Of a stretch of DNA of 5,728 bases, positions 1-5,481 are shown one piece after another; the first letter of the stretch is position 1, and the number at the start of each line of letters is the position of its first letter. Below the pieces are notes generated by a model. It saw only the letters and a list, made by a program, of their open reading frames with translations, made no database searches and had not been told where the DNA came from. This stretch comes from JANMZO01 sp031383405 (GTDB taxonomy: Bacteria > Actinomycetota > Acidimicrobiia > Acidimicrobiales > JANYDT01). The position numbers and the translations under genes are program-made. The stretch covers positions 1-5,728 of the forward strand of contig JANMZO010000392.1 of the NCBI GenBank assembly GCA_031383405.1, in the 5' to 3' direction.

Positions 1-167
1 GCCCGTACGTCGGCAAGGAACGCCTCAAGCTCCTCGTCCGACTCGAAGATGTCCGCAGCCCACTCTTCCGTCGACTCCATTGGCTTCACGCCCTGGGCCG
101 CGGCGAACTCCTCGATCGTCACCGGTCGAGTCGAGCGCAGCGGGGCGGAGGCGGGTTCAGGAGCCAT
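1..167 (-). CDS. Small acidic antitoxin-like protein, N-terminal part (C-terminus cut by window edge)
   Basis: The minus strand reads open from an ATG at 167-165 to the window edge, giving 55 residues. It begins MAPEPASAPLRSTRPVTIEE and continues with FAAAQGVKP and then a very acidic stretch ending SDEELEAFLADVR. The order 'VTIEEFAAAQGVKP...W-A-A-D-IFESDEELEAFLADVR' resembles short actinobacterial proteins encoded just upstream of PIN-domain (VapC-type) toxins; this is family knowledge from memory, not a search. If so, it would bind and neutralise a toxin encoded to the left of this window. No strong Shine-Dalgarno precedes the ATG. The frame stays open upstream, so a TTG start further up is possible. 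The gene points out of the window and away from the tRNA scar, so it may be cargo of the element that used that scar. The coding frame is well supported by the acidic, G/C-third-position composition; the function is moderate at best. Confidence 0.6.
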   Translation of the reverse strand, partial: MAPEPASAPLRSTRPVTIEEFAAAQGVKPMESTEEWAADIFESDEELEAFLADVR

Positions 168-252
168 GTCGTCGGCACCATCGTACGCCTCGACAAGGAT
201 CAAGGGAAGGGATCAACGGCGACACGCTCCGAGCGCCCGTCATTGACCCGAA

Positions 253-274
253 TTTGCTAACGGTTTGCTAACGG
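253..274. repeat. Perfect 11-bp tandem repeat, two copies (candidate integrase arm sites)
   Basis: TTTGCTAACGG occurs at 253-263 and again immediately at 264-274, with no mismatch. It lies in a gene-free stretch about 117 bp from the tRNA-Leu fragment. Tyrosine integrases that use tRNA genes bind short direct repeats ('arm' sites) one to two hundred base pairs from the crossover core, so the spacing and arrangement fit. The repeat is seen directly; its role is inference. Confidence 0.7.
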
Positions 275-347
275 AACTGGGCAAAACAGGCCGAAACTCG
301 CCGTCACCCGCCAACACTCCCGCGAGCGAAACCCCAGCTCAGACACC

Positions 348-385
348 ATTTCCCGTCAACCGACAACACCAGAAAAACGGGAAAT
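348..385. repeat. 9-bp perfect inverted repeat flanking the att core
   Basis: ATTTCCCGT at 348-356 pairs with ACGGGAAAT at 377-385 around a 20-nt spacer that is A/C-rich. The right arm ends 5 bp before the tRNA-like sequence starts at 391. It could be a second set of protein-binding sites for the recombinase or its directionality factor, or an RNA stem-loop. No run of T follows immediately, so a terminator is less likely. Confidence 0.55.
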
Positions 386-390
386 CGGGG

Positions 391-441
391 TTTTAGGTCC
401 TGGTGTCGAAAGACGTGCAGGTTCGATTCCTGTCACCCGCA
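391..441 (+). other. 3' fragment of a tRNA-Leu gene (attachment-site core)
   Basis: From 391 the sequence reads as the 3' part of a tRNA-Leu: anticodon loop TTTAGGT with anticodon TAG (codon CTA), the 3' anticodon stem CCTGG, the long class II variable arm TGTCGAAAGACGTG, T-arm GCAGG-TTCGATT-CCTGT, 3' acceptor strand CACCCGC and discriminator A at 441. The 5' anticodon stem needed to pair with CCTGG is absent (GGGGT is found instead), and no D-arm or 5' acceptor GCGGGTG precedes it. It is therefore a fragment and not a working tRNA. Loss of identity at the anticodon loop is where tRNA-targeting tyrosine recombinases commonly cross over, so this is read as an attR-type or attP-type core. A 10-bp palindrome, ACAAGCTTGT, lies at 441-450 at its 3' edge. 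Confidence 0.8.
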
Positions 442-478
442 CAAGCTTGTGACCAGGGGATACGCCCTTCGGGGCTGA

Positions 479-770
479 GCTCGATCGGGGCCTGACGGAA
501 AGCGGCGGCAGGTGTCCCGTGGCGGGTTCCGTACACGGCGCGAAGCCGAGGCCGGGTTCGCTATGTATCGGGACGAAGTGCGTCGGGTCGGGCGGGTCGA
601 CACGTCTCGTGTTCGCCTGCAGGAGTACCTCGTCGACGAGTGGCTCCCGGCAATCAAGGCCAGCGTGAAGGAGTCGACCCACGCCCACTACCGATGCAAC
701 GTTCGTCACACCTGGTCCCCCGCTTAGCTTAGGCGCGCAGCGGTTGTTTGCCCTTTCACCTGCCGCTCGT
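479..770 (+). pseudogene. Tyrosine (phage-type) integrase remnant, N-terminal region only
   Basis: The frame from 479 to 727 encodes SGPDGKRRQVSRGGFRTRRE followed by AEAGF, then LQEYLVDEWLPAIKASVKES and THAHYRCNVR. This matches the arm-binding domain and then the SAM-like core-binding domain of actinobacterial phage integrases. The frame stops at 725-727 after a shift. In other frames the expected continuation can still be read: HLVPRL near 707-726, then AQRLFALSPAA from about 738. This is followed by nothing recognisable. The catalytic domain with its Arg-His-Arg-Tyr residues is missing, so roughly a fifth to a quarter of a normal 370-400 residue protein survives. There is no good start codon and RBS; the region between the tRNA fragment and 478 is also scrambled, with a stop at 476-478. 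It begins about 40 bp beyond the tRNA-Leu fragment and points away from it, and is not functional. Confidence 0.8.
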
Positions 771-835
771 GGAGGATGTGGAGTCGGGCGCCCGGTCGCC
801 CTTCGGCAAAAGGCTGGTGCGCCGTTGGTGGCATC

Positions 836-1936
836 CTAACGGTCTCTGTGGTCGATGGCGTGGAGCACCGTAGCGAGGAACCCACCCATATCCTGCTCCC
901 CACCGTTGGTCAGGATGGCCACGGTGAGGCGGCGCTTGCGGTCGTGGACGACCACGGTCCCCGACGAGCCGTCATGTCCGACGAGCTCATGCCCGGCGAC
1001 CTCATAGTGGAACACGCCGAGGCCGTACGTGAAGGGGCAGCCGTCGGGGCACGGCAGATCCCGCATGACACCGGTATCGAGCATCTCGGCAAGGGACGCG
1101 GGGTTCAGCGCCTCGCCCCCGAACAGCGCGTCGGCGAAACGGGCGGCATCGGCTGCGGTGGTGACCAGCGTGGCGGTGCGTGGGAGAGACTGCTCGAACA
1201 GCCGATGGGGCTCGACGAGTCGTCCCGAGTCGTCGATGACGAGGGCGTACTGCGCTGGCAAGCGCCGGTTCAGGGCGGAGGCGTCCACCAGTGTCGTCTC
1301 GCGCAGCGCGTACGGTTCCAGCAACTCGTGGCGCAACACGTCACGGAGCGGCCGTCGCGTCGCTGCCTCGAGCACGAGCTGGGCAAGGACGTAATTACCG
1401 TCGCCGTAGCTCCAGCACGTGCTCGGTCGACACACCGGCGTCGGGATCCGCTTGAGGAGATCGGCTGTGCTCAACGTTCGATGGCGATCGTCGTCTCGGG
1501 TGAAAGTCTGGCCAAGCCCGCTGGTATGGGAGAGCAGCTGGCGCAGGGTGAGCTGCTGCGCGAACGCAAGGTCCGGCGGCAGCGCCAGGGCGTTAACGCC
1601 GATGGGTTGATCCAGAGCCAGACGCCCACGTTCGACCTGGCGCAGAACGAGGGCGGCGAGATACAGCTTGGTCACGCTCGCGACGCGGAACTGCGTTCCT
1701 GCGCCGACCGGCCGTTGGGTAGCGAGATCAGCCATTCCCGACTCGACATGGACAAGACGGCCGTTCGCGATGACGGCCACACTCGCGCCCGGTACCAGAT
1801 GTGACGAGAGGAACGCATCCACTGCGCGCCGCAGCCGGACCTCCAGGGCATCATCACGACGGGGCCCGGAACCGCAGGCAGCGGTGGCCAGGCACAACGC
1901 GACGATAACCTTTACGCCCCGGCACCACAGCTCCAC
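836..1936 (-). CDS. Exported serine hydrolase, beta-lactamase / D,D-peptidase-like (class C fold)
   Basis: This is a 366-residue serine hydrolase of the beta-lactamase/D-alanyl-D-alanine carboxypeptidase superfamily (Pfam Beta-lactamase type), probably acting outside the membrane on peptidoglycan peptides or small esters. With the start at 1936 the motifs are: S87-V-T-K90 (nucleophile and base, SxxK), HTSGL at 137-141, Y177-G-D in the YxN position followed by N181-Y182, and H321-D-G323 in place of KTG. The N-terminus has a short charged stretch, the hydrophobic segment VKVIVALCLATAA and Cys21, resembling a lipoprotein signal, although Thr at -3 is not the usual Leu. GTG at 1936 is chosen because GGGAGG lies 7 nt upstream and gives a normal signal peptide. 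An in-frame GTG at 1990 would add 18 residues. Cys169/Cys174 and Cys296/Cys300 could form disulphides. True beta-lactamase activity is unproven; the HxG motif and the Asp in the YxN position fit an esterase or peptidase equally well. Confidence 0.9.
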   Translation of the reverse strand: MELWCRGVKVIVALCLATAACGSGPRRDDALEVRLRRAVDAFLSSHLVPGASVAVIANGRLVHVESGMADLATQRPVGAGTQFRVASVTKLYLAALVLRQVERGRLALDQPIGVNALALPPDLAFAQQLTLRQLLSHTSGLGQTFTRDDDRHRTLSTADLLKRIPTPVCRPSTCWSYGDGNYVLAQLVLEAATRRPLRDVLRHELLEPYALRETTLVDASALNRRLPAQYALVIDDSGRLVEPHRLFEQSLPRTATLVTTAADAARFADALFGGEALNPASLAEMLDTGVMRDLPCPDGCPFTYGLGVFHYEVAGHELVGHDGSSGTVVVHDRKRRLTVAILTNGGEQDMGGFLATVLHAIDHRDR

Positions 1937-1943
1937 CTGACGT

Positions 1944-1949
1944 CCTCCC
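1944..1949 (-). promoter_or_regulatory. Shine-Dalgarno that fixes the hydrolase start
   Basis: GGGAGG on the minus strand ends 7 nt before the GTG at 1936-1934. It favours this start over the upstream GTG at 1990-1988, which has no comparable RBS. Confidence 0.7.
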
Positions 1950-1986
1950 GGGGATGTTCTCGATCTCTTCCGGCGGCCAGTCCTCG

Positions 1987-2094
1987 TCACATGTGCAGCA
2001 TGCCCGTTAAAGAGGCAGCATGCCCGTTAAAGAGATCGTCAACGATCGCTGTCGGCCCGGCTGTCAGCGCGAGTACGGCCAGGGTCGTCGTCAA
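1987..2094 (-). CDS. Possible 35-residue membrane-type peptide upstream of the hydrolase
   Basis: A TTG at 2094-2092 is preceded by a full AGGAGG at 2108-2103 (8-nt spacing) and opens a 35-codon ORF. It starts MTTTLAVLALTAGPTAIVDD and ends with TGA at 1989-1987. The stop overlaps the alternative hydrolase start as GTGA. The peptide has one hydrophobic stretch (about residues 3-18), like a signal or single membrane helix. It could be a leader peptide coupled to the hydrolase, or the tail of a decayed gene: the frame is open further up to about 2213 and reads SLVVLEVFQEDWALTTT. The 20-bp duplication lies within its 3' half. I do not recognise a family. Reality of the gene is doubtful. Confidence 0.3.
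   Translation of the reverse strand: MTTTLAVLALTAGPTAIVDDLFNGHAASLTGMLHM
1995..2034. repeat. Perfect 20-bp tandem duplication
   Basis: GCAGCATGCCCGTTAAAGAG is present at 1995-2014 and again at 2015-2034 without mismatch. Each copy contains the palindrome GCATGC. It sits 60-100 bp upstream of the hydrolase start. It could be a fresh slippage duplication or a pair of binding sites in the hydrolase leader. Because 20 is not a multiple of 3, it also changes which reading frames connect. Confidence 0.9.
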
Positions 2095-2192
2095 GGCCCA
2101 ATCCTCCTGGAACACTTCGAGGACAACGAGGGACCTACCGCCCCGATGGTGCGTTTTCGTCCTTCGTCCGAACCGGTGGTAGCGGACGACAT
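2091..2192 (-). CDS. Possible 33-residue ORF overlapping the next small ORF
   Basis: ATG at 2192-2190 opens MSSATTGSDEGRKRTIGAVG and stops at TGA 2093-2091, overlapping the following TTG as TTGA. The upstream RBS is weak (AGGCGA). Hydrophilic start, no recognised domain. One frameshift near 2115-2130 would join it to the hydrophobic ORF that follows (GAVGPSL running into VVLEVF), so the two may be halves of one broken small membrane-protein gene. Listed as a candidate only. Confidence 0.2.
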   Translation of the reverse strand: MSSATTGSDEGRKRTIGAVGPSLSSKCSRRIGP

Positions 2193-2861
2193 TGCCACTT
2201 CGCCTACGAGGTTATCGAGTTCACCTGTTGAGGTTCCGTTCGGGTCACCCGGCAACGGCAATCAATAGCCCGGGGCGATCGCCGAAGCGCCCGCTGCACG
2301 ATCGCCAGAGTCGATCGCGACGTGGGCCGCTCGTGATTTCGTTCCGGCTCCGTGCATTCCGGGAGCATGGTCGCGAGACGTCTCGGCGTCGGTTCAGCTC
2401 GCCCTGAGGTGATGCCGGAGCGCCTCGGCGACGGGTACGCCGTCGGCTTCCGCTCATCGTTCGAGAAGTTCCTTGAGTGTTGGATCGACACGGACCGATT
2501 CGACGCCGGAAGGGTACTGACCGAGCCGACGGCGTCCGCGACGGCCACGCCAGCGATGAACGCATCGACGTGGACAACCGCGAGGTCGCTCCGGGAGCCG
2601 TTAGATGAGGACGCCGGTGATGGGCGTACCGGACTTCTATGGCCGCCCGCGAGACATCCCGTCTCCGCGACCGACGATCGTCGGAGAAAGGTTCTCGCGC
2701 CAGTTCCGACCGGTTGCTCGCCTCGCGCATTGTTGAAGTCCGGCCCGAGTCGCAGCGGTCGGAGGGCGCTCGTGCGGCCGGATATTCAGCGGGTCGGCGT
2801 TGTCTTCAGAGTGAGAGAAGTGTGCGCCTCGAGGGCGTGTTCGGGGTGGCCGGTGGACCGT
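2193..2861. other. About 670 bp without a recognisable gene
   Basis: Open frames exist on both strands, but their products are Arg/Ser-rich or match nothing I know. The best is on the plus strand from ATG 2412: MPERLGDGYAVGFRSSFEKF then LECWIDTDRFDAG, with G/C-rich third positions to about 2600. The minus frame sharing the same third positions (2548 down to 2204) is equally open, so strand cannot be decided. Neither has a convincing RBS. A perfect 10-bp palindrome GGCGATCGCC lies at 2274-2283. The stretch is probably decayed coding DNA or spacer. Confidence 0.5.
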
Positions 2862-4125
2862 TCACGGCGACGGCGCCACGTCGAATCGGGCGGCCTCGAT
2901 CTGGGCGTGGGCGTAGTGGACGGCTTCGGTGGTGTCCATGGCGGCTCCGATGGCCACGCAGCGGTCGAACGTTTCGGTGCCGAGAGTGTTTCGGACGTGA
3001 TCGACCGCAGCCACAAAGCCGATGATCAGGTTGGTGGAGGGGTGGTGGATGGTGGTGCCGTAGAGGGTGGCGACGATCTGCGGCCGGTTGATCCGGTCGA
3101 AGAACACGGCCAGGTAGGCGAACGTGACTGCGAGGTCGGCTGGGTTGCCGGCTTGGTGGAACGAGTTGATACTCGTGGTGAACAGCGTCAGGGCCTGGTC
3201 GAGGTCACCGTGCACCGCTTCGAGCCCAACGGCGTGGCGTGCGAAGGTCGCTTCAAAGAAGGGGAGTCGGTGTTGTCGGATGTAGGCAAGTCCGACACGA
3301 AACGTGTCGAGGGCCCGGACCGGGTCTGGTTGGGTGGACACTGACCCGGACCCATAGTACGCGGCAGCGATCCACTGCGGGGTTGGCGTGGACACGGGTC
3401 GCGTTGAGGGCGTCTTTCAACGAAGTCGGGCACCAACTCGGCGGCGACCTGCACCGCGAGACGGGTCTTGCCGACCCCACCCACCCCGGTCAACGTCACC
3501 AACTCGTGCTTGCGCACCAGTCCAACGAGTTCGTCCACCTCGACGTCACGGCCCACGAAACTTGTCGTCTGGCGAGGCAGGTTGCCCGGCACGGCGTCCA
3601 CCGTCCGCAGACGATGGAACTCCACGCGCAGCCCCTCGGCACGCACCTGTAACAGATGCTTCACCCCCGACAGATCCCGAAGCTGATGCTTCCCAAGATC
3701 GAGCAGATCGATGCCCGTCACGAGGCTCGCCGTGGAAATGCTCAACAGCACCTGCCCGCCGTGACCGACCGCCATCACCCGCGCCGCACGATTCAACGCC
3801 GGACCGAAATAGTCATCCCCCCGCTGCTCGGCCTCACCCGTCGCAATACCCATCCGCACCGGCAGCCCCAACAACCTCTGCGCCGGACCGCTGCGTCGAC
3901 AGCCCCACGCGCCGACCCAAATGCCGCGCACACCCCATCACCAGTGTGCTTGAACAACCACCCGCCGTTGCCCTCGATGGCCGCCCGCAACACCTCGTCA
4001 TGCGCTGCCAACGCACCCCGCATCCCGTCAGCATCGACCTCCCACCGCCGCGTCGAACCCTCGATATCGGTGAACAAGAACGTGACCGTCCCCGACGGTC
4101 GCACACCGTCACCGCCTGATCCCAT
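2862..4125 (-). pseudogene. Broken adenylate cyclase - ATPase - TPR-type regulator
   Basis: Three pieces in different frames make up one recognisable gene. Piece 1 (4125 to 3886) begins the class III cyclase domain: VTFLFTDIEGS with metal-binding Asp20, then FKHTGDG with Asp63. Piece 2 (3883 to about 3420) completes it with GLPVRMGIATGE, DDYFGPALNRAARV (the Asn and Arg of the active site), then GNLPRQTTSFVGR and the Walker A GVGGVGKT at 3487-3464. Piece 3 starts LKDALNATRVHANP (3420-3379) and, after another shift, runs IAAAYYGSGS to the TGA at 2862. This is the extreme C-terminus of the same family, including FFEATFARHAVGLEAVHGDL and LAVFFDRINRP. Intact relatives have around 900-1000 residues and would make cAMP and bind ATP as signalling regulators. 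Here the rest of the ATPase (Walker B onward) and most of the TPR-like region are absent. The start at 4125 is chosen because it lies just before the conserved domain; ATG at 4179 is an in-frame alternative. Non-functional unless the shifts are sequencing errors, which would not restore the missing middle. Confidence 0.88.
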
Positions 4126-4233
4126 GCCGCATTGTTCCACACGCCCACTCACGACACGCTTCCCGCCACACATGCCCACGCCCGATAACCCCGATCAGCG
4201 ATCGCCAACCGCCACTTAACCGCCCAACTCTCA

Positions 4234-4250
4234 GCGGCGACTAGTGCCGC
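4234..4250 (-). terminator. Weak hairpin just downstream of the Fic gene
   Basis: GCGGC (4234-4238) and GCCGC (4246-4250) can pair around a 7-nt loop containing ACTAGT, 11 bp past the Fic stop codon on the minus strand. There is no T-run after it, so a classical intrinsic terminator is not supported. The remaining spacer (4126-4260) between the Fic gene and the broken cyclase shows no gene. Confidence 0.2.
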
Positions 4251-4260
4251 ATCGAGCGGG

Positions 4261-5253
4261 TTATGCGTTGGTTCGGTGATTGCGGGTGGCTATGTATTCG
4301 TCGGTCCATGCCCGCGTGCTTCGCCATTGACCGTCTTGGCCCTTCTGCGCGCGGAGACGCCCTCGGTTCGCAGCGACACGCAAGGCACCTTCGGTGATGT
4401 CTTTGTCGGCAAGAGCGGCGAGCGGCACGAGCCTGTTCGGCCCGGCTACAGCCGGGACCACGAAGCGGTACAAGTTGTCCATCACTGATCGGGCGAGCAT
4501 CTCGCCTAACGGGCCTGGGTCGCCGGCGTCAGCGAACCGAAGAGCGCGGAGGTACTTGCTGCGGTCACGTTTGTAGATGATCACCGGGGCGTAACCGAGG
4601 CGAACGAGGACTAAGTTGAGCAGCAGTCGCCCGGTACGCCCGTTCCCGTCTATGAACGGGTGGACGCGTTCGAACTGATTGTGTGCCAAGGCGAGCGCTT
4701 CGATCGGGCGCTCGGCGGTGCCGATGTTGTTGAGCGAATCGACCCAAGACCGCATTGCGTTGGGGACGTCAGTCCATGACGGCGAAGTCATCCCACCCGG
4801 GAACGTATGGATGTCATGCTCACGGAAGCTTCCGGGCCGTTCCCGGTCGGTGGCGTTGGGGTGTGGGGCGACACCCCAAACCGGCGTCATTGCCATAGCG
4901 TGGACTTCACGGACTTCAGTTATGGTGAGCATCTCGCCGGTCGTCCATGCTCCCGGCTCGAGCGCCTGGCCGTACACCCACTGTGCGGCGTTGGCGTACC
5001 CGCGCACTTCCATGTATTCCTTGAGTTCCTTGTCGCCGACCGCGAGGCCGTCGGCAAGAAGCCGTTCGACCTGCTTGAGTACCAGTGTGTTGCCCTCGAT
5101 CGCCGTCGAGTGGTGAGCTTCTTCGAACCAGATCGTCGTCCAGATGCCTTCGGCTTCGACCGGGCTCGGCAGGCCGCCCATCCGGCTACGGAGTTCGTCG
5201 AAGGCCTCATCGAGTCGGTTGTAGATATCTTGTCGACGCAGGCGACCCGCCAT
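4261..5253 (-). CDS. Class II Fic-domain AMP-transferase with C-terminal DNA-binding-like domain
   Basis: A 330-residue Fic protein. Such enzymes usually transfer AMP from ATP to a hydroxyl side chain of a target protein. The catalytic motif is H198-P-F-I-D-G-N-G-R-T-G-R209, a perfect HPFx(D/E)GNGRxxR. An inhibitory motif S49-T-A-I-E53-G-N lies N-terminal to the core, which makes it class II: Glu53 is expected to contact the second Arg of the active site and hold the enzyme off. A target-docking flap candidate is TFPGGMTSPSW at 150-160. The last 60 residues (about 271-330: LVPLAALADKDITEGALRVA followed by ANRGRLRA and YIATR) look like the small winged-helix/HTH end found on some Fic proteins. 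ATG at 5253 has GGAGGG 3 nt upstream, slightly tight. The gene appears single, with promoter-proximal repeats at 5263-5346 and the cyclase remnant behind it. Target protein unknown; intact and probably functional. Confidence 0.95.
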   Translation of the reverse strand: MAGRLRRQDIYNRLDEAFDELRSRMGGLPSPVEAEGIWTTIWFEEAHHSTAIEGNTLVLKQVERLLADGLAVGDKELKEYMEVRGYANAAQWVYGQALEPGAWTTGEMLTITEVREVHAMAMTPVWGVAPHPNATDRERPGSFREHDIHTFPGGMTSPSWTDVPNAMRSWVDSLNNIGTAERPIEALALAHNQFERVHPFIDGNGRTGRLLLNLVLVRLGYAPVIIYKRDRSKYLRALRFADAGDPGPLGEMLARSVMDNLYRFVVPAVAGPNRLVPLAALADKDITEGALRVAANRGRLRAQKGQDGQWRSTRAWTDEYIATRNHRTNA

Positions 5254-5262
5254 GAACCCTCC

Positions 5263-5346
5263 GAGTTGTACGTTCAGCGCTCAGGAATTGTACCGTACAA
5301 CTCCACGCCGTTGCGCGACGTTGCGATCTCGAATGAAACCGTACAA
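5263..5346 (-). promoter_or_regulatory. Cluster of TTGTAC repeats upstream of fic (putative operator/promoter)
   Basis: Three related sites lie 10-95 bp upstream of the Fic start: GAGTTGTACG at 5263-5272, the perfect palindrome TTGTAC-C-GTACAA at 5288-5300, and ACCGTACAA at 5338-5346. The 9-mer ACCGTACAA occurs at 5292-5300 and again at 5338-5346. GAGTTGTACG (5263-5272) and CGTACAACTC (5294-5303) form a 10-bp inverted repeat with a 21-bp spacer. On the minus strand TACAAT (5292-5287) inside the palindrome resembles a -10 box, so a bound protein could block transcription. Site sequences are directly seen; operator function and the identity of the binder (perhaps the Fic C-terminal domain) are inference. 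Confidence 0.6.
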
Positions 5347-5383
5347 GTACTTCGCTGACGGAAGTGGGCACGCCATACCTCCG

Positions 5384-5401
5384 ATTGTCGCGCTCGACAA
5401 T
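5384..5401 (-). repeat. 7-bp perfect hairpin downstream of the right-hand partial gene
   Basis: ATTGTCG (5384-5390) and CGACAAT (5395-5401) pair around the loop CGCT. It lies about 80 bp past the stop of the minus-strand gene at 5482 and could end its transcript, though no T-run follows on that strand. The stretch 5347-5481 otherwise shows no gene beyond a 10-codon ORF starting at 5485. Confidence 0.4.
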
Positions 5402-5481
5402 GACGCTCGATATCTCGCCCCATCGACGCTCCGAGCCACCCGACTTCGACCCTTATGAGTGGGGGTGCGGAGGTCCAGAAC

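Noticed and set aside
391..441. Complete functional tRNA-Leu gene
   Set aside because: No 5' acceptor strand, D-arm or 5' anticodon stem precedes the 3' part.
356..709. Minus-strand ORF containing VTGIEPARLSTPGPK
   Set aside because: This peptide is the antisense translation of the tRNA-Leu fragment, a common false gene call near integration sites; the rest is antisense to the integrase.
785..801. Palindrome CGGGCGCCCG and overlapping GGGCG/CGCCC hairpin downstream of the hydrolase as a terminator
   Set aside because: The stems are only 5 bp, GC-rich palindromes are expected by chance at this base composition, and no T-run follows on the minus strand.
776..1804. Long plus-strand ORF of 342 codons
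   Set aside because: It is the antisense of the well-supported serine hydrolase, whose motifs SxxK and HxG decide the strand.
2352..3344. Plus-strand ORF of 330 codons
   Set aside because: Its second half is antisense to the cyclase C-terminus. Only the first part (about 2412-2600) could be independent coding, with no recognised family.
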